NCBI GenBank assembly: GCA_039028975.1
Contig: JBCCHB010000047.1
Coordinates: forward strand, 37,982 to 101,981
Direction of reading: 5' to 3'
From: JAHBNG01 sp039028975
GTDB taxonomy: Bacteria; Chloroflexota; Anaerolineae; Caldilineales; Caldilineaceae
Length of the DNA: 64,000 bases
In this document: in pieces, positions 38,001 through 45,299 of the stretch
Layout of the letters: every line of letters starts with the position of its first letter
Position numbering within the stretch: the stretch's first letter is position 1
The notes under the pieces: model-generated
The model's database searches: none
What the model was told of the DNA's origin: nothing
What the model saw: only the letters and a program-made list of their open reading frames with translations
Position numbers and translations under genes: made by a program

Positions 38001-39145
38001 ACTACGTGGGCAATACAGGATATGGTTGGGGAGGCATACATGGATTGGGCCTATCTGAAAAGCTCTTACGCCTATTTACCCAGCAATTGCTCAAAGGTAC
38101 AAACTCAAGCATGGGCAAGGCACTCACTGAAGCAAAGAAGCTCTATTACCAACAGATAAAGGATCCAACGCCATATGACGAAAAAATCACTCTTGAGCTA
38201 ACGTATTATGGGTTACCCATGTTTCAACTGGCAACTGGGGCTACATTGAGCGAGAATGAATTCCCAGGTGTTGAGTTCATTCCTCAATTGCCTGGTGGCG
38301 CACTAAGTGATGCAACGGTCTTAACGGGGACAATTGATATCACCTTCACGGAGGCCTTAAATTCAGAGTCGATCTTTACACTTTCAGCGACCGAGAACGG
38401 CAGCTACTATGCACTAGATCAATCTGTTCATGCCATCCCAGGACAACCCATACAGCCCCTTCACTTTAGCGATATCTCTGTACCAGAACAGAGTGCTCGC
38501 TCGGTCATTTTACGCAGTGCATCCTACAAAACTGAAGTGAACTTTGAGGCTTTGGTTGTGGCTCCCCACACCGAATTTTATACAGGGGGAGAGAATATCA
38601 CATCAACGTTTTCTTCAACTACTACCCTTTCCAATCCGACTGCTTGGTATCCGCCGACAATTGCAAACATTCAGTCTCATGAGGGGAATTCTATGCTGCT
38701 AACGCAGATTGGCCAATACCAACCGCAGAGCAAAAGTTTAAGAATCTACAACGATGCTCAATATGATATATATTACAGTATCAGCTTGGATGAAGTTCAG
38801 CCAGACGTGACGGTTGTTAGCAGCCTTTACCGAGAAGGAAGCCAAGTTGTCAACATCAAGGTCGACGCGTCGGATCCATCAGGGATCCAACGCGTTGTGG
38901 TCTCTTACTTCAAAGACAATCCAACAGCAGGTACCAACATCAACACAGTGGACCTGCGTTTCGACACTGTTACCCACAAATGGAAAGGAACGTTTGCTGG
39001 GGATGATTCGTACCAGTTTTATGTTCAGGTCGTCGACAATGCTGGCAATACCCGCACAGACACGAATAAGGGAATCAATTATCGACCGGTTCGAATTAAT
39101 GTAGAGTCAGAGCACCATCTGTATCTGCCCATCATGGCAAAATAG
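35048..39145 (+). CDS. Exported CARDB-(PPC)4-peptidase C25 (gingipain-like) protein
   Basis: The ATG at 35048 has AAGGAG eight bases upstream and is followed directly by a signal peptide; the frame is open from 34991. Of 1365 residues, about 45-160 are a CARDB (adhesion-type) domain and 171-648 four PPC-like domains. A Pro/Thr linker spans about 650-672 and a peptidase C25 domain about 675-1064, with His923 (SGHAAHF) and Cys959 (TPGCHAG). Ig-like domains run to the tail HLYLPIMAK. C25 enzymes (gingipains, PorU) are clan-CD cysteine proteases, PorU being a surface transpeptidase. This protein differs from the six C13 paralogues in its protease type but shares PPC and tail, which suggests a common export route. 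Confidence 0.85.
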   Translation: MKRFIRLLFFSLLLFLIILIQDGSIFTAAHSSSLSNGPRVRTSNGPDLIIHEIRLDPPSPGVGDTATIEVIVKNQGDSSASGFNVYLYIEPDNEPPTASTPSTSQTSYGIPLGPGGEFTWRRGDQSFTTDNPVIYAWVDPIWENQVSEIEDDNNRLRIPKEIRPDAYDRSGNGDDICENATHSDTEGTEQKHNLFRENDLSDSDWIKFDAKAGITYFARAIAEGDDADLMMEIHAECGGLPSMGNDAEIEFTPLHDSTYYLKIGHRNDTYGPDNDYRFVITSDSGCVKLKEPNDSCVLARELTLGVPQEQSFCTPGDPDWAYFSVQAGAKYKLTATETGAKANVHLSIYGSCSDVFNTDTGQELEFIAPSTGLYYVKAANQNATIHGADTTYNLTVERVGPNGCVEDSFEQDDNIGSASTVESNGTVQTHNICPAGDKDWSKFEASAGITYRIETLNLAKFSDTVLCLYAPDNEKIVCNNDGGAGDASRIVWTASVNGTYGLSVEDHNPQVAGEETEYSLRINTSLCDEDAQEPDNSRSTAQPIVAGGTLHNHDICPAGDEDWYVFDGTANTDYVIETTNVGPEADTVISLHDANGNLIAQNDDYAPGIGSRLGHRVTSAGKYYVKVRLYNPSTFGSGTEYSLKVYPGTAPTVTPVTPQPTVTPQATPTPQASGIRTLIVVNRTRLVELHGEEETSSLMDQLRELAKDERVLGEILQVEKNGDVSRAYAEWVSAWTDVDKANRVAASIRDLIVTYTKQREHVEYIVLVGDDRVLPFRRVPDKTERFPENTYRYSSGNHPTGAAQKANYVLTDDYYGDMTLPKQGQELYIPDLAIGRLIETPDEMQIVIKSFLDNPITSADNVLMSGYTFVQDLAAKNCEDWQTDQGINAVDCTLIGDSWSGQDLRDLQLRKTNPFRIQSISGHAAHFVEGVPNQSNLHAHEIADAEIDLSGGLIYTPGCHAGLNVPPTNMNPLDLPQAFAQKGANYVGNTGYGWGGIHGLGLSEKLLRLFTQQLLKGTNSSMGKALTEAKKLYYQQIKDPTPYDEKITLELTYYGLPMFQLATGATLSENEFPGVEFIPQLPGGALSDATVLTGTIDITFTEALNSESIFTLSATENGSYYALDQSVHAIPGQPIQPLHFSDISVPEQSARSVILRSASYKTEVNFEALVVAPHTEFYTGGENITSTFSSTTTLSNPTAWYPPTIANIQSHEGNSMLLTQIGQYQPQSKSLRIYNDAQYDIYYSISLDEVQPDVTVVSSLYREGSQVVNIKVDASDPSGIQRVVVSYFKDNPTAGTNINTVDLRFDTVTHKWKGTFAGDDSYQFYVQVVDNAGNTRTDTNKGINYRPVRINVESEHHLYLPIMAK

Positions 39146-39192
39146 CATTAGTAAACCGTCATCGTTTATTCTGAGGCTCCCAGGGAGTACTC

Positions 39193-39237
39193 GCGACGAG
39201 AAAATTTCCATTTAGCTGGATATAGATTTCTCGTCGC
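39193..39237 (+). repeat. 11-bp inverted repeat behind the C25 gene
   Basis: GCGACGAGAAA (39193-39203) and TTTCTCGTCGC (39227-39237) are exact reverse complements, 48 bp after the C25 stop codon. No T-run follows. A possible transcript-end structure. Confidence 0.6.
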
Positions 39238-39284
39238 CCCTCCTCGAAAGAACAGATTGTAGTGTAAGGCCGTTTGAACGATTC

Positions 39285-39350
39285 AAGTCCCCGGCACTGA
39301 CTAAATCATCGATGGCCTGCTCTGGTATTTGTGGTCAGTGTCGGGGACTT
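39285..39350. repeat. 17-bp inverted repeat in the convergent gap
   Basis: Arms 39285-39301 and 39334-39350 match as reverse complements except one G-U pair; the right arm is followed by TTGAG. It lies between the convergent C25 (+) and isochorismatase (-) genes and may end transcription from either side. Together with the 39193 hairpin it is all I see in the 313-bp gap 39146-39458. Confidence 0.65.
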
Positions 39351-39458
39351 TTGAGGGATTCAATTTCTTGGAGCAGCCTAACCTGAAAATAGGGTACGGG
39401 TTCAGATGGATTAGCAGGACTTTTTCATCCTCCATGGTGCATCTTGAGCCATGAAAAA

Positions 39459-39986
39459 CTACTGAAACTGAACAGCTTCCGTTGGTTTCACGTCGGCAAA
39501 CCAATTTCCCAAGACCTGATTATGGTGGGAAATTATCTGTTCTGCTGTCAGTGACTCATTTCCCCATGTACTGTGGGCATCCTGAACCAAAATCACTTTG
39601 TACCCTTCACTGCTGGCGCGGCGACAGGTCGTATCCACACAGTAATCGGTCTGAATGCCAGCCGTGACGAGCTGGTCGATACCTCTCTTCATCAGTTCTT
39701 CCTTCAAATCTGTCTGATAAAATGAATCAGGTGTCGTTTTCTGTATAACCAATTCATTTGGCAGTGGTGCGATCTTGGGGTGGATTTCCCATCCAGGCTC
39801 GCCAGGCTCATGTGGCGCACCAGATGGACCATTGTGCTGGATATAGATAACCTCTGTCTGCGCAGTACGAGCGCGGTCAATGAGATTGGCCAGATGGGTC
39901 AGAATGGTATCAGAATTAAAGACTGGTTCTACTGGATTAAACATGCAGTTCTGGACGTCGATAATTAAGAGTGCTTGTTTTGTCAT
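39459..39986 (-). CDS. Isochorismatase-family cysteine hydrolase
   Basis: 175 residues, the normal length for this family of cytosolic hydrolases (nicotinamidases, isochorismatases, carbamoyl-amidases). The expected catalytic triad is present: Asp10 (LLIIDVQ), Lys83 (VIQKTTPDSF) and Cys116 (TDYCVDTTCR). AAGGAT precedes the ATG at a suitable distance. The substrate cannot be told; nicotinamidase metal-binding residues are not obvious, so a general amidase is more likely. It stands alone between inverted repeats. Confidence 0.85.
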   Translation of the reverse strand: MTKQALLIIDVQNCMFNPVEPVFNSDTILTHLANLIDRARTAQTEVIYIQHNGPSGAPHEPGEPGWEIHPKIAPLPNELVIQKTTPDSFYQTDLKEELMKRGIDQLVTAGIQTDYCVDTTCRRASSEGYKVILVQDAHSTWGNESLTAEQIISHHNQVLGNWFADVKPTEAVQFQ

Positions 39987-40019
39987 GATTGTATCCTTAT
40001 CAAGTTATACTGCGGTCGA

Positions 40020-40077
40020 TTTGAAAACCGGAGTTTTCCGTGACCTCTATTGGAGATATCAAACTCCGGTTTTCAAA
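40020..40077. repeat. 17-bp perfect inverted repeat
   Basis: TTTGAAAACCGGAGTTT (40020-40036) is the exact reverse complement of 40061-40077, with a 24-nt spacer. It lies just upstream of the isochorismatase-like gene. Its right arm is part of a dispersed sequence that recurs near 51303. Confidence 0.75.
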
Positions 40078-40091
40078 CGGAGCTGAATATA
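40061..40091. repeat. Dispersed 30-bp repeat, copy 1
   Basis: Starting with AAACTCCGGTTTTCAAAC and running on through GGAGCTGAATATA, this segment matches 51303-51332 at nearly all positions (one gap, a few substitutions). Both copies are intergenic. Confidence 0.6.
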
Positions 40092-40271
40092 GATGGAATT
40101 GGGTTTCCTTGCACGAATTTATTTTTACAATTCTCAATCGCGTTTCCTAAGAGCAGTGCACTTCATTTCCATTTTACCCGTTCCAAATACAATATTATCA
40201 CGCTTTGCGGACAGGAACGATCCTGATTTAAGGGATTCATCATACAATTCAGAAAAATAGAATCCAACTAA

Positions 40272-40718
40272 TCATTCAATTTTGTTAATGCTTTTGTTTT
40301 CATACTGAAGCCTTACCATCATTTCGTTTGTCTCATCATCTCTATACGTTTTGAGCGGCACAAATCCGCATTTGGCATAAAAGGCTCGGCCTTGTTCATT
40401 GGCTTCAAACACATCCAGTTCCAAGTTTTTGTAGAGGCTTCTTGCTTTGTCCATTAATGCCCTACCAATCCCTTGACGTTGCCGTGATGGATGCACAAAG
40501 AGGCCACCAACTTCATTTCCATTGAGTGACATAAAGCCCACAACCTGCCCTTCCTCTTCATATACCCAGGTTTGCGAATTGGGTAAGAAGCGTTCGCGGA
40601 GGTTCTGAGCCTCCTCTTTTAAAAACTGTTCAGATAGGAACGGGTGTGCAATCAAGGAAGCTTGATACCATGCTTCAATGATGTCTTCCATGTCCTTCTC
40701 GTGATAGCGGCGTATCAT
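40272..40718 (-). CDS. GNAT-family N-acetyltransferase
   Basis: 148 residues from the preferred ATG at 40718, which has AGGAG about ten bases upstream and gives the typical MIRRYHEKD opening; an ATG at 40736 is also in frame but has no ribosome-binding site. The acetyl-CoA binding motif R-Q-x-x-G-I-G appears in HPSRQRQGIGRALM, followed by the conserved AFYAKCGF segment of beta-6. It resembles small single-domain acetyltransferases of the YjaB type. The acceptor is unknown. It is divergent from the WYL regulator gene, so the two may share a control region. Confidence 0.82.
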   Translation of the reverse strand: MIRRYHEKDMEDIIEAWYQASLIAHPFLSEQFLKEEAQNLRERFLPNSQTWVYEEEGQVVGFMSLNGNEVGGLFVHPSRQRQGIGRALMDKARSLYKNLELDVFEANEQGRAFYAKCGFVPLKTYRDDETNEMMVRLQYENKSINKIE

Positions 40719-40842
40719 AGGTTTCTTGCTCCTCATTTTTAAAAGCCGTCTTTAACCGTCGTCTTTAATAACCTTTGTGAATCGAGGGATGGCCGACAAC
40801 CTAAAGTGGAATTGTCGCTTTTGTGATTATTACAACTACGGT

Positions 40843-40851
40843 TGGTATAAT
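40843..40851 (+). promoter_or_regulatory. Extended -10 promoter of the WYL regulator
   Basis: TGGTATAAT is a consensus extended -10 box (TGnTATAAT). A weak -35 candidate TTGTGA starts at 40821 with 19-bp spacing. It lies about 120 bp before the chosen start of the regulator. Confidence 0.5.
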
Positions 40852-40970
40852 TGCCATTGTACAAAAAGGGGTCAAACAGACAAAACCCAGGAAGAAGAGG
40901 CGAGTGGCACCCTGTTTGGCACAAGAAACAGACGCGCCAATCTGATTTAATCGATTCATCATCAATTAGC

Positions 40971-41936
40971 ATGTATCATCCAACCACCCGTTTACTTACC
41001 ATTTTGGAACTGCTCCAAGCTCGCGGCGAAATGAGCGGTGTTGATTTGGCCGCACGCTTGGAGGTCGATGTACGAACCATTCGTCGCTATATTACCATGT
41101 TGCAAGATATGGCCATTCCTATCGAGTCGGAGCGAGGTCGGCACGGCTGTTATCGGTTACGGCCTGGCTACAAGTTGCCACCCCTTATGTTTTCGATGGA
41201 AGAGACGTTGGCCATCACATTTGGGCTGTTGATGACGAGGCGCCTAGGGTTAGGAGTGGATGTGGTCAGTGTTGAGGGGGCATTGGCCAAATTGGAGCGC
41301 GTCCTAGCACCCGAAGTACGAGAGCCAATCCACGCGATTGAGGAAGTACTACAGATCGAAATGAAGCTACCAGATAGGGGCCCTGCTCAACGGGTCGTGA
41401 CTCTGATCAGTATGGCGGTGCAACGAAAACAACAGATAAAATTGACTTATCATGCATTGAACCGTACCCAGACTGAGCGCATGGTCGATCCATATGGGGT
41501 GCTCTTTCGCAATGGGTACTGGTATATGGCTGGTTATTGCCACCTACGGGAGGATCTAAGAGCATTTCGGCTGGATAGAGTAGTCGACGTTCAATCCACC
41601 GAGCATCCGTTTACTTTTCCGGCTGGTTTCGACCTGTTGACTTTCATTGAAGAATCGATATCGCATACACCGGGGGCGTGGCAGGTTGAGGTTCTATTGC
41701 ATACATCAGTAGAGGAGGCACAAAAGCTGATTCCACGGGCAATTGGTACACCACAATCCCACACAGACGGCGCATTGCTCATTGCCCATATACAACATCT
41801 GGATTGGTTTGCTTACTTCTTAGCTGGACTAGATTGCTCGTTGCAGGTGTTGGGTCCCGATGAAGCGAAGGTAGCCCTCCAGGCGCTAGCAAACAAGATT
41901 ACAAACATGACCGAGTCTGCTGTTATAGATGGCTAG
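40971..41936 (+). CDS. HTH-WYL transcriptional regulator (YafY type)
   Basis: 321 residues from the ATG at 40971, chosen because the protein then begins MYHPTTRLLTILELLQ, the standard opening of this family; the frame stays open 40 codons further up. Residues about 5-60 form a DeoR-type winged helix (AARLEVDVRTIRRYI). Residues about 130-215 contain a WYL domain (ITLTYHAL-like strand, VDPYGVLFRNGYWYMAGYC, AFRLDRV), followed by a WCX-like C-terminal extension. Such proteins are ligand-responsive repressors or activators. The target is unknown; it is divergent from the acetyltransferase gene, which is a candidate target. Confidence 0.88.
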   Translation: MYHPTTRLLTILELLQARGEMSGVDLAARLEVDVRTIRRYITMLQDMAIPIESERGRHGCYRLRPGYKLPPLMFSMEETLAITFGLLMTRRLGLGVDVVSVEGALAKLERVLAPEVREPIHAIEEVLQIEMKLPDRGPAQRVVTLISMAVQRKQQIKLTYHALNRTQTERMVDPYGVLFRNGYWYMAGYCHLREDLRAFRLDRVVDVQSTEHPFTFPAGFDLLTFIEESISHTPGAWQVEVLLHTSVEEAQKLIPRAIGTPQSHTDGALLIAHIQHLDWFAYFLAGLDCSLQVLGPDEAKVALQALANKITNMTESAVIDG

Positions 41937-41965
41937 AAAAGATTCGTTCTTGTATAGGAACACTC

Positions 41966-41999
41966 TAGCTGAATGCTGACGGCTGATTAGCTGAAAGCT
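41966..41999. repeat. Short imperfect GCTGA repeat
   Basis: GCTGA occurs four times at 7, 7 and 8-bp steps (41968, 41975, 41982, 41990) in the convergent gap between the WYL regulator and the M20-like gene. It may be a decayed simple-sequence repeat. Confidence 0.4.
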
Positions 42000-42054
42000 C
42001 TTTTATCCCTTCTCAGAATTATCCAGAGTAGATTGGCCAAGAGCTGAGATAAGA

Positions 42055-43302
42055 CTATTCTGGCGAAGTATATTGCGCCACTGATTCGCTAGTTTGCAAT
42101 ATGTTGACTAACACACTCGCCATGAGTTTGGTCCCGAAAGGAAGCGCCTCATGATCAATGTTGAAATTCTGGGTGTTGGGCAGCGAAATGATGCCCTTGG
42201 CAAAGTTAGAAGCGCCTAAAAAGAGCAAAACGCCTGGAATACGCTCCGCAAACAGGGAAAAGCCTGCCCGACCGTGGGGAAAGGAAGAACGCTGAATCAG
42301 TACATTGTCTCTACCAGCAATATCTGCTAGATGTGGAATAATGGCCTTCGCCAACTTGGGATCCGAATTTAGGTTGGGAAGGCGGCGCGCCAAGTACTTG
42401 ATCCCGAAGTGACAATTCTCAGTAGTTAGCTCTGCTAGTAGCTGGTTGATTTGAGCACGCGCGTCAGCAAAAGCGTTGTCATCAGATGCTTTTATCCGGC
42501 CGCGGATGGTACACGCCTTACCATCTTCATGGCAATCTGCTGGGTCCGAACGCACATTAATAAAACTACGCAGCGGACCGTCATCTTCTTGTAGCCAGCC
42601 AAAGATGGTTTGTGGATCTAGATCACCAAAGGGCGGAAGTGTGCTAATGGCTGCAAGGCGCTCGATTGTAGTGTTGGCCAATTTTGATAGATCTTCATTT
42701 GTCCGCACCGTGATCTCATAACGCTCCATACCCGGCAGCCCAACCCCTGGCCCTACCATAATCTGGCCAACAGGTATGGGCGCAGTGGCGAGAGCAAAGA
42801 TGGCTTGCGGTTCTGGTTCGTCTAACACGCCAGCATCCAGCATAGCGTAGGCACCATCTAAAGACATCTCAGCTGGCTGAAAAAGGAAGCGCACTTGGCC
42901 TGGTAACTGCTCCCGTATGGACGTCAGTGCCGTTGCTAGCCCTAAAGCGATTGACATATTGACATCATGCCCACCCACGTGACGGACACATGCTTTACCC
43001 CTCCCATCAGCAGAAGGAACCAGAGGCGCGTCCATTGGGGCATAATAAGCAATCGTTGGCCCAGGTTGGCCGCCTTGAAGAGTGCCAATCACACCATTTC
43101 CGCCGACGTCGGTTTGCACGTCTAGTCCTATTGTTTGAAGCCACTCGGTTACCACCCGTGCCGTCTGTTCTTCTTGCCCCGCCAACTCGGGGTGGCTGTG
43201 AAGGGTGTTTCGTAGAGCAAGCTGTTTTTCGCGTAGATGATCAATTTGGATCAGTGCGCTGGATAAGATGTTTGTCTGTATAGGGTTGCTAAGGCAAGTC
43301 AT
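42055..43302 (-). CDS. M20-family amidohydrolase-like protein with altered metal site
   Basis: 415 residues from the ATG at 43302, which has AGAAGG just upstream; an ATG at 43347 is also in frame. The layout is that of M20D aminoacylase or hippurate-hydrolase type enzymes: LHSHPELAGQE near the start, a dimerisation domain in the middle (about 190-310), and a C-terminal NIDHEALPFG segment. Two signature spots differ. Where the family has CGHDGH this protein has GGHDVN, and the PAEE pair reads PAEM. Loss of a metal ligand and an acidic residue suggests altered or absent hydrolase activity. No partner genes point to a substrate; downstream is unrelated and upstream lies a TPR gene 66 bp away. 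Confidence 0.75.
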   Translation of the reverse strand: MTCLSNPIQTNILSSALIQIDHLREKQLALRNTLHSHPELAGQEEQTARVVTEWLQTIGLDVQTDVGGNGVIGTLQGGQPGPTIAYYAPMDAPLVPSADGRGKACVRHVGGHDVNMSIALGLATALTSIREQLPGQVRFLFQPAEMSLDGAYAMLDAGVLDEPEPQAIFALATAPIPVGQIMVGPGVGLPGMERYEITVRTNEDLSKLANTTIERLAAISTLPPFGDLDPQTIFGWLQEDDGPLRSFINVRSDPADCHEDGKACTIRGRIKASDDNAFADARAQINQLLAELTTENCHFGIKYLARRLPNLNSDPKLAKAIIPHLADIAGRDNVLIQRSSFPHGRAGFSLFAERIPGVLLFLGASNFAKGIISLPNTQNFNIDHEALPFGTKLMASVLVNILQTSESVAQYTSPE

Positions 43303-43368
43303 TTTGACCTTCTTGTTATTAATTGAGCATGACAGATCATAGCTCATACTCTTGCTCGCCTGATGATC

Positions 43369-44313
43369 TCAGGATAATATTTCAATCTTACGAATCGCAG
43401 CCTCAATAGAGCGGCGATAGTTGAGTTCTTGGGCCACGTCCAAAGCTCTCTGTGCAAATGTGCGTGCCTGTTGTTGGGCTTGCGCCTCTTGATGCCAGTC
43501 ACTCAAGGCAAAGAGTGGTTGGAGCATAAAGAGCTTTAAATTGAGTGTCTCGGCCAAATTAAATGCAATGTAATAGTGAGATAGCGCCGCCTCTTTGTCT
43601 CCCATATCATTATGGACAAGACCAAGCACATGGTGAGCAGGGGATAGCAGATATCGACAGCCGATTTCCTCTCTCAATCGCAATGACTCTTCAGCATAGT
43701 AGCGGGCTATATCCCACTCGCCTTCCAAGGTATGAAAGAAACCGCGATGGCGGTAGGCGAGGCTCATGTCCAGCTTCTCATCCTGTTGTTGGGCAATTTC
43801 CAAAGCCTGCGAAAAGTTGACCTCGGCCTCTTCTCGTTGTTGCCAGCGCTGGTGTATCAGGCCGATATTAAAGAAGGCCCGACCAATACCAACCTGGTCG
43901 TTAGCCTGCTCAAATTTCTGCATGGCCTTTTGAAAATATCCCATCGCCGTCTCATAATCACCTTCATCGCGGATCAATTTGTGCTGATCGTGAGCCATCC
44001 CTAACTGCATCAAGACACTTGCTTGGAGAACCAGATCGGCCGGCTGCTCGGCTAGGTTCTGTGCTCGTTCTAGGAGTACGACCGCTTTGTCAAAGTGATT
44101 TGCAATCATAAAGCTCTGTTTGTTGAGCATGGTGCCATACAAGAGAAGTCCCCGAATGAGTTCTTGCTGCTCGGCTTGGTTCGCTTCAAGGATTTCTAAT
44201 CCCTGATGGGCTAAATGAACGGCTTCGTCCATATGGCCAGCAAACAGATACGCATTAGCTAAGCTCTCCAGACCGTCCACTATGTTCGTATATGAAAAGA
44301 TATAGTCGTTCAT
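43369..44313 (-). CDS. TPR-repeat protein
   Basis: 314 residues made up of tetratricopeptide-like helical hairpins throughout (GYFQKAMQKFEQA, IGLIHQRWQQREEAEVNFSQALEIAQQ, LGLVHNDMGDKEAALSHYYIAF). No signal peptide and no enzymatic domain are visible. Only two bases separate its start from the stop of the upstream nucleotidyltransferase gene, so they are translationally coupled. A scaffold or ligand-sensing role for that enzyme is plausible. It resembles the TPR gene at 45300 in build. Confidence 0.8.
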   Translation of the reverse strand: MNDYIFSYTNIVDGLESLANAYLFAGHMDEAVHLAHQGLEILEANQAEQQELIRGLLLYGTMLNKQSFMIANHFDKAVVLLERAQNLAEQPADLVLQASVLMQLGMAHDQHKLIRDEGDYETAMGYFQKAMQKFEQANDQVGIGRAFFNIGLIHQRWQQREEAEVNFSQALEIAQQQDEKLDMSLAYRHRGFFHTLEGEWDIARYYAEESLRLREEIGCRYLLSPAHHVLGLVHNDMGDKEAALSHYYIAFNLAETLNLKLFMLQPLFALSDWHQEAQAQQQARTFAQRALDVAQELNYRRSIEAAIRKIEILS

Positions 44314-44315
44314 TT

Positions 44316-45176
44316 TCAGCCTTGCTGTGATGCGGAACTTTTGTGCTTCGTGTCACGAAGTGACTGCCGCGCTAATCCAATTGCTGGTTCTAGTAGAAAG
44401 CTGCGTTTGCTATAGGTAGGCAGCATCTCTATGGTGAGGTCGTCAAACAGCTCGCAGTTTCGCTGAATGAAATTGAGGATCTCTACGTCTGTCTCCTCTT
44501 GATGGCACAATTCAAAGTGGGCAGTAACATCATTGCCCCAGCCACCGATTCGGTGAATGCTTGTCTTCTCTTCCCGATCCCGTCGCAGCATTTGTAGAAC
44601 CAGACAATCCTGGGCCAGCCCTAAGGCCAGGTGCAGCCCGATGAGCAGGTCATTTCGTCCCACCTTGGCGATGGCTACGCTTGCCTTGAACCAGAATGCA
44701 TCGACGATTTTTTCGATTTCCTCAGATGACACGTCTTGGTATTCTGCTTGCGGTGAGAATGAATCAATCTGTGCTTGTATATCTGGTAGCTTGGACCACA
44801 TCACAGCGTGTGGTGGCGGAACTGGATTGTGCTCCCATCGAGATAAGTCTTGCCATGAAGATTCGGGAATAAAGGTCAGGTCGAAACGATGAAAGCCTTC
44901 CATGCAAACCCGTAACGTTTGTGTGAGTTCGCTCTCATGCTTCTCCATTCCAATGAGTTGTCCAAATGGGGATAGCCACTCTGTGGATTGAACATATCGG
45001 TTCATGGCATGGTCTGCCAGAATGATCTTGGCGTCAACATCGCTCCACCTATCAGCTTGGATGTCCGTTGCGGCGAGTGAACCAGTTATGATCAGCGCTT
45101 TGGCATCAGAGTCTTTGTTCAGAATCTCATTGAGTTGCTCGATCGCTGCCCTTTGCCAGGCTGTATCATATTTCAT
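44316..45176 (-). CDS. Nucleotidyltransferase (aminoglycoside 6-adenylyltransferase-like)
   Basis: 286 residues; GGAGAG precedes the ATG. The pol-beta-type nucleotidyltransferase motif is visible near residues 30-55: ITGSLAATDI, then SDVDAKII, i.e. G-S followed by D-x-D. The following EWLSPFGQLIGMEK and the FDLTF strand (third acidic residue), plus a helical C-terminal half, resemble streptomycin/aminoglycoside 6-adenylyltransferases. A resistance role is not shown. It is sandwiched between two TPR genes, which is unusual for a resistance enzyme and may mean a different target. Confidence 0.72.
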   Translation of the reverse strand: MKYDTAWQRAAIEQLNEILNKDSDAKALIITGSLAATDIQADRWSDVDAKIILADHAMNRYVQSTEWLSPFGQLIGMEKHESELTQTLRVCMEGFHRFDLTFIPESSWQDLSRWEHNPVPPPHAVMWSKLPDIQAQIDSFSPQAEYQDVSSEEIEKIVDAFWFKASVAIAKVGRNDLLIGLHLALGLAQDCLVLQMLRRDREEKTSIHRIGGWGNDVTAHFELCHQEETDVEILNFIQRNCELFDDLTIEMLPTYSKRSFLLEPAIGLARQSLRDTKHKSSASQQG

Positions 45177-45299
45177 AAGCTCTCCGATATGAGCGGCCTA
45201 AACTTGCTGCATTTAGGTCAGGTTTTGCGAAGCAACAAGTAAATCCTGCTAATCCTGGTAATCCGCGTCCCAGTTTTCTTGAGCTGAAGTGAAACCTTG

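Noticed and set aside
39281..39350. TTCAAGTCC resembling a tRNA T-loop
   Set aside because: No cloverleaf arms fit; the sequence is half of a 17-bp inverted repeat.
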